NCBI GenBank assembly: GCA_947683625.1
Contig: CANTUR010000169.1
Span: forward strand, 744,001-808,000
Direction of reading: 5' to 3'
Origin: Mallotus nudiflorus
Lineage: Eukaryota; Streptophyta; Magnoliopsida; Malpighiales; Euphorbiaceae
DNA length: 64,000 nucleotides
The position numbers and the translations under genes are program-made. The notes beneath the pieces are model-generated. The model saw only the letters and a list, made by a program, of their open reading frames with translations. It was not told the DNA's origin and did not search any database. Below are positions 45,654 through 57,329 of this stretch, in pieces. Position 1 is the stretch's first letter; every line of letters begins with the position of its first letter.

Positions 45654-47124
45654 GATTTTTTTTCCCTTTCTTTCCTCCCTCTCTTTCTTCTCCCCCTCCC
45701 ATTCTTCTCCCCCTCCCATTTCCTTCTTCTTCTTCTTCTTCTTCTTCTTCTTCTTCTTCCTGTGAAACGCAGAACCACCAAGCCACCACCCATGCCATCA
45801 ACGACCACCACACTACCACCACCGAGCTTCGCCATCACCACCTCCCTCTTCCTTCCCCTTCTCACCATCGTCCGCCTGCCTCTCCTCCCTGTTTTTGGCG
45901 TGAAATAGAGAAGCAGCAGTTGCTGCAACAGTGTCGCCAGTGATGATCCTAGTAGTTTCAGCTCGCGATCTTGGGCTCTATCAACTCCTCTTGGTCTGGA
46001 CAAGCTTAATCTTTAGTTTTCTTGAGCTAGAAATGTCCAGTAATCATTTTATCATCAAGTTTTAGTTTTGGTCAACTTTGTTTGTTTGTTTTTTTTTTTT
46101 GAGTTTGATTTTCTGTGTTTCAAGCTTAATTCCTTTAGAAATGTTGTTATGTGAAGCTAGAACTACTCAAAATATTTTTGTTTCATTTTTCTGAATTTTT
46201 TTGGATTTTCCGACGAAACACTGTTTCGGTGACCCTTGCCGAAATTTTTTTTATATTTTTAACAAATTGTTTAAATTATTTGGATTATAGTTGGTGAAGG
46301 AAGTATATGAAAATTTTGATCCAATTATTTATTACGAATTTTTGAAAGTTTATGTAAAAAATTAATTTTTGGAAAAATTAATATAAATTAGTAAATTTGG
46401 TGTTTTAATTGAAATTCTTGTTAATTAGTATGTTTTGAATAATTTTGGAATAATAAATATCATTAGAATAATTTTTACGAATTATTTACTATTTTTAACT
46501 AATTAATAATAATTTCCAAAAATATATTCAAATAATAATTTTATTTACTATTTTTGTGATTAAATGAATTTTTAACTATTTTTATTATATATTTGAACTA
46601 TTTAAATAATTAATTGTGAATTTTACTATTTAATTCCGAATAACTGAAAAATGGATTTTTATTAATATTATATAATTTATTTGAGTTTTATTAACTAATT
46701 TTAAAATAATTAGCTTTAAGGTATTTATTATTTAAATAACTTGAATTGAGGTATTTTATTGATTTTTATGGATTTTAATAATTTTAATATATTATTATTA
46801 AATTATTGATTATTGTGTATTTTGGTTCTCGGTTGGGCGAATTGTGTAATTCGGGGGCCCAACCTGAGAAGTTGTGTTTTTGTGGATATTGAAATATGTT
46901 TGCTTGCAGGATCGGCTCTACTTTTAATTGAAAGATATACGTTTTACATGAGAGATTCTGCCAAATTTTTGGTAGAATTCTTGTAAAAAGTAACATCAGA
47001 TCGATCTTGAGATTTTGATTCTTAGTAGAGTCATGTCCTAGATTGAGTCATTCTTTAGAATTTCTAGAAGTATAAAAGTAGGAATTCGATTCTAATATTG
47101 TTATTATTCACTTATTTTCTATAG

Positions 47125-47186
47125 TTGCGCTGAGACCGAGACCTACTGGACCAGACCAGTCTATCTCTTTAGTGGAGCGCACAACT
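47125..47186 (+). other. Putative exon 2 cassette of L8 (62 nt)
   Basis: Starts TTGCGCTGAGACC and ends GGAGCGCACAACT, so the two ends are partly complementary (TTGCGC with GCGC..AA). Bounded by TTTTCTATAG and GTGAGTTATT. Cassettes with the same TTGC start and GTGAGTTATTAT follow-on lie at 55415-55477 (L9), 62372-62434 (L10) and 26336-26401 (L4), all on the minus strand. Confidence 0.5.
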
Positions 47187-47281
47187 GTGAGTTATTATTT
47201 TATATATGCATTGCATGTAGAACAAATAATTATGAGCATCCATATTTTTATAATGTATTTAGATATGAATTATTTTATTAA

Positions 47282-47440
47282 ATGATTATGTATATGTTGG
47301 TATATTTTTTTGTATATATTTGGTATATATGTGACATTTATGTTTGGTATATACTTTGTATATTTTTTGTATATACTCAACATATATTTGATATATCTTT
47401 GGTATACTTTTGGTATATATGTGACATATATGTTCAGTAT
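47282..47440 (+). repeat. GTATAT minisatellite in L8
   Basis: An irregular array of 8-14 bp units built on TTGGTATAT / TTTGTATAT. Related arrays (ATATACCAAAA on the plus strand) occur at the same LTR position in L9 (about 55135-55315) and L10 (about 62060-62280). Confidence 0.7.
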
Positions 47441-47537
47441 ATTTCTTTTAAAATGGATGTCATTATGCTTAAATTACGCATGTTATTATTTTTAATAATT
47501 ATACGATTTATTTGAAGGATATCAGTAGAACGTGCTA

Positions 47538-47556
47538 CCTAGTGGGCTTCACTAGG
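47538..47556 (+). other. Conserved hairpin of L8
   Basis: CCTAGTG, loop GGCTT, CACTAGG: a perfect 7-bp stem. The same stem is perfect in L10 (61948-61966), is held with a base-pair change in L2 (12275-12293), and is eroded in L3, L4, L6, L7 and L9. Confidence 0.65.
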
Positions 47557-48427
47557 ACTGTGTACTTACCAGTGCATTAGATTTTGGGGTTGAAATTATT
47601 TGATGTGGGACTTGATTATTTGATTATTGAGAATTGTGGTGAGAGAGTAGTGTGATTGCGAGAGCTCAGTTGACCTAGTGTCTTGGGGCCAATCATATTG
47701 ATAGTGAGACTGAGGGAACTTGGTTGACTTTGTGTCTTAGGGTCAGTCTACTATCAAAAAATGGAAAGGATAATTATTTTGGAATTAAGTAAGCCTGTTA
47801 GCTAGTGAGACTTAACGATTGAGGAATTTTCACATTTGTATAATATGCATGTATATATATTATTTATACTGATCCTTGATTGTATATGACTTTAGATTGC
47901 ATGTATATATATTATAATAATTCACTTAGTGAGGTTTGACTCTCCTTAACATTTTTTTAGGATTTATTGCTTCAGACCTTCCTTATAGTACTATTCGCCG
48001 AACTCTTTTCTCCCCGACTGTTTATGTAAATACTAAACTGAACTATTGTCGTCTTGTATTTTAGTAATCACTGTAGTAGTAGCATTATTGTATTGGTAGT
48101 GTATTGTAATATTAGAGATTTTGTATTGAATATTGTATGAAGATATTTTTATTATGATATGATATAAAGAGTTGCTTTTATATTAATTAAAGTTTTAATT
48201 CTGGCATATTTTTGTATTATATTTGCATATATTTTTATTTTAAGCCTTGCTACGAGTTCCAGATTTGAAAGAATTTTTGTTATCTAGCGCTGGTCATGAC
48301 TCCTCAGTTTGAGTTGTGACATACAAGGTCTGAATTGGTCAAAAAGATCATTTGCAATTGAGGCTTTTCCTTTATCAACACACACTGGAGATTGATCCTC
48401 ACTAGATGTTTCTTCATCCACCGATCT

Positions 48428-49340
48428 ACAGAAATTAAAAAACTAGGAGGAACAGAGAGAAGTAGCAATGCGGAGTTTTTTGAGCCTTTTGAGTGTAACT
48501 GACAAGAAACCCAGCCAAGGAGGACCATCAACAACATTAGAGGCAACAACGATGTAGATCTAGTGGACCTCTACAAACCAGAGGCTAAGAAGAAGCATTG
48601 ATGGTGGAAAGAGCATTGACATCGTGCTGCATAAAAAGCTATCAACAGCAAAAATATCAAGACACACAGATATCAACATAATTATAAGTCAATTACTATG
48701 ATTATATAGTAGAAAACTAAGAAACGACAAAAAAGAAACAATGAAGGGGATGGTTACTGGTAAAAAACTAGTAGCCATCCCCTGAAAACACTGAAAATCA
48801 AAGTTGTATTTGATATTTATTAATTTATAAAATTAATTTTTATATGATTTATGAAGATATATAAGTTAATTAGAAATAATTTTAGAATAAATTCTAAACT
48901 TTTAATACCGTATTTTAAAATATGGTCATTGAAATAGGGCTATAATACTAAGGTGTATTTAGATATTCTTTAGGATGTTGTCAAATAGAGAAAAAAAAAT
49001 ATTTTTTCCAATTTTTTATATCAAATATCAAACATAAAAAACCTAACTATGTTAGACATCACTAGCTAAAATTAAAATAAAATATTTTTTCAATGAAAAA
49101 TGATAAATCTTTTATTGATTAAAATTTTAAAAAATATCTTTGATAAATAATATTAATAATAATACGATGAATAAATACTAAACTAGAATTTCATTCAAAT
49201 CGTTGTTTATTATTATTATTCAATTGCGTTGATAAATCTCTTTTTTTGTGTAACTTGGTGATCTGTATGTTGCATCCAATGACTTTAGTTAGTTATAAAT
49301 CAACTTTTTAATTTTTAAGTGAGTTCAATTGTAGAAATAT
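48428..49340. other. Sequence present mainly in copy B
   Basis: About 860 bp between the splice acceptor of the exon remnant and the point where copy A similarity resumes (ATATCAATAAAAATTTTACATTTG). Either deleted from copy A or inserted in copy B; I see no target duplication. 48475-48625 is less AT-rich and could be upstream genic sequence, but no frame is convincing. Confidence 0.4.
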
Positions 49341-49818
49341 CAATAAAAATTTTACATTTGGATGATAATCATACACCATAAACAATAAATAGATAAAAAA
49401 TCTATCTTTATTAAAATAATAAATGGAATAAAATAAAAGGGAGTGATAACAAATTACTATTGATCTATGAGATGATTTAAAAATAAAGATCTAAAAGCCA
49501 ATTGAGTGTGGATAAAAATAAAATTTTCTGATGAAAATTAAAAAATGAGAAATGCAAGAAAAGAGACTATTAAAGTTTGTAAAATAAATCATAAAAAAAA
49601 AGTTTGTAAAATAAAATAAAATTTTAAGAAATTGGAAGATCATGTAAACTTATGAACTAAGCAATAAATGATGGCATGGGACAATATTATAATTTAATAT
49701 AAAACCAAATTATGTATATTCTGCAATCATTTTAATAAACTCGAATCAAAATCCAACAGTTATTAGAATCAAATCTCATAGAAAAATAGAAGTTCACATT
49801 TAAAGGCAAGAGTTATAG
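49341..49818. other. Intergenic duplicated DNA, no gene seen
   Basis: Matches 17470-17948 in copy A. AT-rich, no conserved open frame. Confidence 0.65.
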
Positions 49819-51911
49819 TACAATTATAATCAAGCCGAACCGAGCTAAATAATTAAAAGATTGGGCTTGGCTCGACCTAATGGAAGCAAGCTTGAGCCAA
49901 GCTGGAGCTCAGTTGCTTTGAAGATTTTGTGTTCGAGCTTGAGCTCGGCTTGGGATTGTTAAACTCGGGCTTGCTTGAATTTGGCTCATTTAAGGCTTGT
50001 TTATGTTAAGCTCAAAGTCGTTTATTTAAAAGCTTATTCGTTTAAAAGCTTGAGCTCATTTGTTTAAAGCTCGATTGGGAGCTCGTTTGTTTAAAGCACA
50101 TTTAAAACTCAATTAGGAGCTCGTTTAGGGCTCGATTTTCAGCTCGTTGAGCTTGTAACAAGCTCCAAAATTGTAAAAACTAATCAAAGTTTAACATTAA
50201 AAGTAACATCTTAAAAAAATTACAACAACCCATCTAAACAAACTAAAAAATACAAATAGAACAACATAAAAGTACAAAATTACAGTCTAGAATAAGAAAT
50301 TTAATGTCTACATTTAAATGGATAAAATAAATAAATAGCAACTTCAACATCTTATAACAAACCTATTAATCCTGTAAAAATAACAACAATTAAAATTTTG
50401 TAGTATTAAAAAAAACATACAACAACAAGTTAAACAAATTAATACAGCTACTTGCACACTAAACCTAAAGAAAATGCCATTTGCACATCAAACCTTAATA
50501 AAATGCAATCTTCATGAGGCAGGTATTTTAATCTCTTTAATATCCTCTTCATCCTATTAAAAAAACCAACAATTAGCAATATAAAATTGACAATATAGCA
50601 ATATAAAAATAATATAAACATTATTGAAAAGATAAAAATATATACATAAATAACAGCAAAAACTAACAAAAATTACTTAAAAATAGAATAAAAATTAGCA
50701 AAAATTAAATAAAAATAAAAATGAAAATAAGACATTAACTCGAGCACTTGATCAAGGTAGCTAACTAAGTTCTTAAACGAGGTTGGAGACCATATTTTCA
50801 AGGAAGTTGAGCTATGCACTCAATTTCAATCCTTGCTTCCATTGGCAATGCTACTACTTGATATGTTGAACGAGCAGGAAATGGTGCAGGAAAATTTGTA
50901 ACATAAACCAAATTGCAAGTTAATGTCAAACAATATCAGAGGTAGCAGGCATTCAACAGACTTTGGTTACCACAAGAGTGGACAAAATGCATTTTTATCC
51001 TTAAGTAACTTGGATGTTTACTAAAAAAAAACACTCAAAACATTTTTTTTAATAAACTAACATTATCATTCAAAATTTTATTGTTTCCCAAAAAACTTTG
51101 GCTTTTATCCTTAAGTAGTCAACTCAAATATAAAATTTAAAAACAAAATTATCCCCACAGTATAGTCACATATGAATATTCTTTTATGGGTAATATATGA
51201 AATAAAAAATCAGCCAAAAAGTAATAACATTTGTTGTTCATTTATAGTCAATTAACTTTTGACATGTTATCATATCTTAATAGACTTTAAGCATTATCAA
51301 CATTGTACAAAGTTTCAGTAATTGTTATGCGTGGAAAGCATTACCTATAAATCTTCACTAGGTTATATACTAGATTTACATGGATTGTTGAAAGATTTTC
51401 CTTTTATCTTCTTGTTGATTTCATTAATGCAGTGTTAGTAGGCTAAATCTTGACAAAATTACTTGAATCTAGGTGTTACTTTGCATGCCAATTACATAAA
51501 ATCCACAATAAGAAAGTTCCATAGAACTCACATTTAGCATGGATCTCATTCATTGTTTTAAAATCTTTCAAGTCAGACAACCTACCAAAACAAAAAAATA
51601 AAAAAAGAATATGACGCAAGAAATTCTCTTTCCAGTTTTTAGTATTGAAGCCAATAGAAAGACTTTGCATAATTGTAGTTTTGACAACGTTGGAATAGTC
51701 AGCGCCACTAGCTTTTAGTGTTTCACCCATATTTTTAAGCAATTGCAAACCAAAGAATTAAAAAAAAAGCAATTAAAAAAAAAACAATTGCAAACCAAAG
51801 AATAAAAAAAAAAAAAGCACATTAATGCATCACTTAAGTCCTATAATTATGGGAAAGCCAAATTAATGCACCATCAATACACCCAAGTGGATCAAATAAA
51901 CAAAATAGAAT

Positions 51912-51972
<61 letters not shown>

Positions 51973-52660
51973 TTAGTTTTATATATCTATTCAAATATTT
52001 CAACAAATATTCAAAAATTTGTGAAAGAAGCTTAAGAATACATATACCTTAATGACGGTGGTGATAAGTGAATAAACAGTGGTGTGGGATGTAAATGAAG
52101 AAGGCTTGGGTAAAGATGATGATGATGCAATTAGGGTGAAGATGAACAACAGTGCGAGATGTAAATGAATAAGGCTAAGGGGAGCAGGTGGTGAAGGAGG
52201 GAGCAGCGGAGGTTGGTAGCTATGGCGGAGATATATAATATACATTTTGATAATTTGAAGGTTATTTGTGTTTTTAGGTTTTGACAATCAAAACTATTTA
52301 GTTATGATATGAAACTATGTAGTCTTAAGGTTATATAGTTTTTTTACTATATATTTTTATATTAGTTAATACTAATTTTGTCTATTATCCTCTGTGTGTG
52401 TCTATATATATATATAAGCATGTTCGTGAGCCTTATTTTTGAACTCCATTAACGAGTCTATTTACAAATCTGTTCCCAAACCTCTTAACGAGACTATTCG
52501 AAAATTTAAATGAGCTACGCACTGATATATTTAAACTCTCTTAATTTATTTTATGAATTTCAAAATTTTATTTTGAGTTGAGCTTGTTGAACTTAACAAA
52601 CAAATTTAAATAAATTTTTATGGAATTGAGCTCTGAGTAACTCTCGGCAACTCTTTTCAT
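49819..52660. mobile_element. Copy-B-only insert with GAGCTCG-rich ends and RidA exons
   Basis: 2,842 bp absent from copy A, where GAGTTATAG runs straight into GAACCCATAGCC. The left 350 bp is crowded with AGCTCG/GAGCTTG motifs and the right 250 bp has GTTCGTGAGCC and GAGCTTGTTGAAC motifs, as in the subterminal regions of some plant DNA transposons. I see no clear terminal inverted repeat or target duplication, so a deletion in copy A remains possible. (AT)n at 51914-51970. The frame 52000-52287 overlaps an imperfect ~55-bp repeat and is not supported. Confidence 0.5.
50798..51748 (-). pseudogene. RidA / YjgF-family gene fragment (enamine/imine deaminase), three exons
   Basis: RidA hydrolyses reactive 2-aminoacrylate-type enamines from PLP enzymes; the plant protein is organellar. 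Minus-strand exons: 51748-51669 LLKNMGETLKASGADYSNVV then KTTI; 51581-51532 LSDLKDFKTMNEIHAK; 50895-50798 FPAPFPARSTYQVVALP, then MEARIEIECIAQLP and stop. The conserved Arg of the active site is the R in PARSTYQ. Introns: the first begins GC (51667-51668) and ends TAG; the second begins GTGAGT, but its acceptor AG has become AA (50896-50897). The N-terminal half (about 60 residues) is missing. No functional protein is expected. Confidence 0.8.
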
Positions 52661-53812
52661 GGAACCCATAGCCATTAATGTTGCTAAAGTTTCACTTTAT
52701 TGCACCCAAACAGCTCATCCGCAACAGGTAGCCATGTGGTGTCGCGTAGCCTAGACTTTCGGGCATTAATGCGTTGAGCTTTTTTATTTCTTTTCAAAAG
52801 GGTAATGTACTAATGTATGGTATCTCACAATTGATAAAGTGCATCACGATAAATTACATTACTGCTTTTTATTTTTTTATAATTATAATAATAAATAAAT
52901 TATTTATAAAATATTGTTCACTTAATTCATTTTAAATTTTAAATTTTTATTATTTTAAATAATTATTTAAAAAATTAAAATTTCATAAAATTAAAATTTT
53001 TAAAAAATAATTTTAATTAACATTAACAACAAAATAGAAATTGCCTCAAAAACTTTTATCCTGAAACGCAATGACCATCGCTATCTTTAAAATGGACGAA
53101 AAATGTGCAAAACAAACAAACAAATAAATATTATTGCTTTTTTAAAATTGAAACGTTGCAAGACTGACAAAAAAATTTACTGTTAAAATGCTGACTGTAG
53201 GTAGACTACCAAAAATTGCTTTCGTATTCAATCATAATGACACTGTTATAATTTGACATCAAAATTTTAATTTGAAAATTATTTATTTATTTTTGTTTAA
53301 AATTGTAATAAAAATGTGTCGAAATAATTTTTTTAAAGATATTTATCACATCATCAGATGTCATATTAAGTATTTTGATATTTTATCTTATATTTGTTAT
53401 AAAATGACCATCAAATTGCATACTTTAATATCAAATAGTCATTAAACTTTATAATTCCATAGCTTTAAGATAATATATTGGTTTTCGTTTGAATTGAAAT
53501 TATGTTTTTGCTTAAAATTATAGTTGATAATCTTATATGGATTTGTATTATTATAATATACTTATAAGTTGAATTTGTAACACTATTATACAATTATAAA
53601 AAATAGTAATTCAAATGAAATTAAATTGAAAAATAATAATAGCATACAAATTTAAAATTAACTTATTTATGAAAATTGACAAGTTCTGTAATTATTTTAT
53701 AACAAAAATATATAAAATAACAACTATATAATAATATATAAAATTGAATAATTATTTATGACAGTACAAAGTTCAGCATCATCTCCCATAATGAAATAAT
53801 AGTGCCTTAACT
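52661..53812. other. Intergenic duplicated DNA, no gene seen
   Basis: Matches 17949-19085. Similarity ends at AGTGCCTTAACTT near 53812. Confidence 0.7.
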
Positions 53813-54100
53813 TTATCAGGCTCCATACTCATAAATCATCAAGTTAATCAGCTAAGAAAAGTGAGGAAGAAAAGAAAAAAAGAGAAAAGAGAGAAAAGAG
53901 AGAAAGAAGGCAGAGAGAAATAGAAGTGAAAGAGATAATTATATTAATTCATAAAGCATGACCTGAACATTCATTATGCACTGCATATATAGCCATTCAA
54001 TAGCTAACAGCTGGCATAATAGAATCTACTTGTAACGTAAATGAAAATAACAAATTAATAAAAGACAAATAATAACTTTTTTTCACGCACAACCATAGCA
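53813..54100. other. Unduplicated DNA, possible 3' UTR
   Basis: Contains a GA-rich tract (53863-53935) and then mixed sequence without frames. On the minus strand it would be the 3' UTR of the terminal-exon candidate at 54101-54189. Confidence 0.4.
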
Positions 54101-54189
54101 CTAGCCAATCACTGGTACGTCATTTCCAACCATCAGTAGGACCTCACCCTTCTGGCCATGTTCTTCTTTCTTGGATCTTGATATTTCCC
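54101..54189 (-). pseudogene. Possible 3' terminal exon of an unknown gene, cut by LTR L9
   Basis: Minus-strand frame entering from the LTR junction: REISRSKKEEHGQKG, then EVLLMVGNDVPVIG and TAG. Composition is normal for plant protein and unlike the AT-rich surroundings. The upstream coding sequence stops exactly where the LTR begins (54190), as expected if element 4 inserted into an exon. I do not recognise the family, and the part of the open frame above 54189 is LTR sequence. Confidence 0.3.
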
Positions 54190-54646
54190 TGTCACTATCG
54201 AAATCGGGAGTTATGACCGACGTTAGGGAATGAGAATTTTTTCGAATCTGGAACCCATAACAAGCCTTAGAAATAAAAAGCATGCAATAAATAAATAAAA
54301 ATACACTAGAATTAAAACTTAAGTCCATATAAAAATAAATACTTAATGTCATATCATAAAATAAAAATATTTCATACAATATTCATAATACATAAATCTC
54401 AAACTGAAACAACACTGCTAAAATAATAACACTACTATTGCAGTTTTCTAAAATACAACAAAATTTAGTTAAATAATTTATATAATCTAGCTGGGGCTGA
54501 AGAAGTTCGGTGTAGGGGTCTACTACTAAGGTTTGAAGACAAGGAATATCCTGAAAAAATATTGAGGGGAATCAGACCTCATTGAGTGAATTATTATAGT
54601 ATATATACATACAATCTAAAACATATACAGTCAGATAGTCAGATAT

Positions 54647-54698
<52 letters not shown>

Positions 54699-56943
54699 AA
54701 TTTTACTTATGATTGAAGGATCATAGCTGAATCCTAACAGTTCGTAACCTCGATCACAATTTCTCATTGGCCATACAGGTTCACTTAATTCCAATATATA
54801 TATCTTATCCATTTTGAACAGTAGACTGGCCCTGAGACATTAAGTCAACCAAGCTCTAGCAATCTCACTGTCAGTGTGATTGACCCCGAGACACTAGGTC
54901 AACCGAACTCCAGCAATCACACTATTCTCACCACAATATCACAATGATCAATATCAATCAAATCTCTCATCAAATAATCTCATGATATCACTCTTAACAT
55001 TCTAACATACTAGTGCCACACAGTCCTAGTGGAGTCCATTAGACAATATATTCTACTGCTATCCTTCAAATAAACTTAATAATTATTAAAATAATAAAAA
55101 TGCATAATTTAAATGTAATAGCATCCATTCATAGCAAAATATACCCATCATATACATAAAATATACCAAAAGTATATAAGCCACATATATACCAAAATAA
55201 ATCATAATATACTAGAAATATACCGATTGCATATTAGGAATATATTAACTATTTACGTCGCATGTATATTAAAATATACCAAAAATATACTAAAAGTATA
55301 CCAAAAATATATTTTACATTTAAAGAAATATTCATATTCAATTTCATTATAAAATTCATGGATGCTAATTTTTATGCATTCTACATACAATGCATATATA
55401 AGATAATAACTCACAAGTTTGCATTTCTCGAGACTAGCTCAATGGGCCCGGTACGATAAGTCTCGATCTCGGTGCAACTAAAAAATAAATAATAATTTTC
55501 AGAATAATTTCTAACTTATACTTCTAAAGGAGACTCAATCTAGGAATACAAAACTCAAACAAACATAGAATTTCAAGATCGACCCGACATCACGTTTTAT
55601 GAGAATTCTATCGAAAATTCAACGGAACCTCCTCTGTAAAACGGACATCTCTCTACTAAAAAGTAGAGCCGATCCTATAAGAAAAACACACTTCTAAAAC
55701 ACAAGGCTTAACACCTCAAGTTGGGACCTCGAACTACACAATTTCCCAATCGAGTTTTACAATTCACCAAAAATATAAAATAAAATAATAAATATATTAA
55801 AACTCATTAAATTCCATAAATGTCCATAAAATACCAATATATAATATATTTAAACCTTAAAACACTAAATACAATTATTTTTACAATAATTAAATAAAAT
55901 TCTCAAATAATAACATAATATTAATAAAAATCAAGTTTTTTCAATAATTCCACATAAAATAGTAAAAATTCACTTTTATACATTCAAATAGCTTAATTAG
56001 TTTAAATATATATTAAAAGTAATTAAAAATCCATTTAATCACCAAAATAGTAAATAATATATTATTTAAATATAATTTTCAAAAATTAGTATTAATTTGT
56101 TAAAAATAGTAAATAATTTATAAAAATCATTTTAATACCCTAAATAATTCTAAAATCATTTAAAACATATTATTTAACTATAATGTCCACAAAATTACAC
56201 AATTAACTCATAAATACAAAATTCACATAATATAAATATATTCCCAAAAATTATATAAATTCACTAAAAATTATTTTATAAATTCTAAAATTATTAACTC
56301 AAATTATTAACACTAGTTTAACTAAATTTCCTTTAAAACTAATTAATTAACATAATTATCAAAAATTCAATATTTAATATTAAAATAATAAAAAATTACC
56401 CATAATTCAAATTAATTCAAAAAATACACAAAAAATATATTTGAGAAGCTAAAGCTATCACAAACAACATTTGTGAAGCAAGTTTTCATGAATCAAACAT
56501 AATCAAGTTAAAAAAAAAAAAAACTCTAAAACACATAAACTAAAAATCAAAGATATCTAAAAATTGAAGGGATTTGAGCTCAAAAGGAGCTTGGAAATGG
56601 ACTCACTGGAGCAAGAGCATTCAAAAGAGACCAGTTGGAGGAGCTGAGGTGGCTAGAATCCTCACCGGCATCAATGGAGCTCACTTTCGATCAAGCTGCA
56701 TTTTCGGCGTTCCGACGTCAATTCGGCGAGTTGAAGGCGGTAAGGAGGTGGAGGAGGAAGGGAGGAGTTGATAGTGGTGAGTGGTGGCTGTGGCTGGCGG
56801 TCCAGCGTGGGTGGAGGACGCTGCACAATGATCGCGAGAAGAAGAAGAAGAATAAGGAGCTTTGACTCGATTTCTGCTTTTGACTTTTCTATTTTTATTA
56901 TTTTATTTTTAATTATGAAATTACTAAAATGCCCTTCACTTAA

Positions 56944-57034
<91 letters not shown>

Positions 57035-57037
57035 GAT

Positions 57038-57085
<48 letters not shown>

Positions 57086-57307
57086 AACAATAATAATAAT
57101 AATAATAACAACTTTAATGCAATTAAGTAATAAAATCTCTAAAATAAATTATTCTACGTATAAATTATTCTACGAAAATGATTTCTTAGAATAAAATAAA
57201 TAAATAATATTAGCAAAAAACCATAAATATATAAATAAAATTTAAAATTTATTAATACTACATATCTCAAAATAATATTATTTTATTTAAAATATTGGGT
57301 CATTACA
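54190..57307 (-). mobile_element. LTR L9 (3' LTR of element 4)
   Basis: 3,118 bp, plus strand TGTCACTATCG to GGTCATTACA. On the minus strand: leader donor GCCGGTGAGG (GT at 56664-56665), palindromes about 55595-55670, acceptor TTTTTTAG (AG at 55478-55479), 63-nt cassette 55415-55477, donor GTGAGT (GT at 55413-55414), ATATACC array about 55315-55135, eroded hairpin near 55035, last acceptor TTTTTTCAG (AG at 54551-54552). The frames 56574-57130 are leader plus microsatellite artefacts. Confidence 0.95.
56945..57113. repeat. Compound (AAT)n-(AAC)n microsatellite in L9
   Basis: About 87 bp of AAT repeats, then about 47 bp of AAC repeats, then mixed AAT/AAC units, near the minus-strand start of the LTR. 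It generates poly-Leu, poly-Ile and poly-Asn frames that are not genes. Confidence 0.95.
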
Positions 57308-57322
57308 TCCCCCTTCCTTAAG
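57308..57322 (-). promoter_or_regulatory. Polypurine tract of element 4
   Basis: The minus strand reads CTTAAGGAAGGGGGA directly before the LTR start TGTAATGACCC. Confidence 0.85.
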
Positions 57323-57329
57323 ATTTTCC

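Larger units (their letters stand above)
45384..48321 (+). mobile_element. Solo LTR (L8), with empty site preserved in copy A
   Basis: 2,938 bp, TGTTATAATCC to GTTGTGACA, flanked by TACAA at 45379-45383 and 48322-48326. Copy A holds the unoccupied site (ATAATACAAGG near 17310). Features: TATAAAA 45647-45653, (TTC)n 45722-45758, leader with no clear donor, palindromes about 46916-46990, acceptor ATAG (AG 47123-47124), 62-nt cassette 47125-47186, donor GTGAGT 47187, GTATAT minisatellite 47282-47440, perfect hairpin 47538-47556, last acceptor TTTTTTTAG (AG 47959-47960). Confidence 0.95.
32489..53812. repeat. Segmental duplication, copy B
   Basis: The second copy of the block described for 1-19085. 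The firm core is 40850-53812. 32489-39824 is included if element 1 and element 2 descend from one insertion; the truncated LTR of element 1 shares several variants with the 5' LTR of element 2 (for example GAGTACCCGA and GCAGTATCTAG), which fits. Private events in copy B: loss of 7,871 bp at 43127-43130, solo LTR 45384-48321, insert 49819-52660, 78-bp tandem duplication 43876-44031. Confidence 0.7.

Noticed and set aside
45581..46003. 140-residue minus-strand frame with poly-Arg and a plus-strand Ser/Pro-rich frame
   Set aside because: Both come from the (TTC)n run and the GC-rich leader of L8; no conserved domain.
47282..47515. 77-residue plus-strand frame rich in Tyr, Ile and Val
   Set aside because: It is the translated GTATAT minisatellite of L8; the overlapping second frame is equally open.
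52000..52287. Transit-peptide exon of RidA (Ser-rich minus-strand frame)
   Set aside because: It could be a first exon (AAG before GTATAT), but the sequence does not match what I know of RidA N-termini and it overlaps an imperfect tandem repeat, so I left it out of the gene model.
54101..54379. 92-residue minus-strand frame taken as a single protein
   Set aside because: Residues before the LTR junction at 54190 are LTR L9 sequence; only the C-terminal ~29 residues could be host coding.
56671..57130. Poly-Leu/poly-Ile and poly-Asn proteins
   Set aside because: Direct translation of the AAT/AAC microsatellite.
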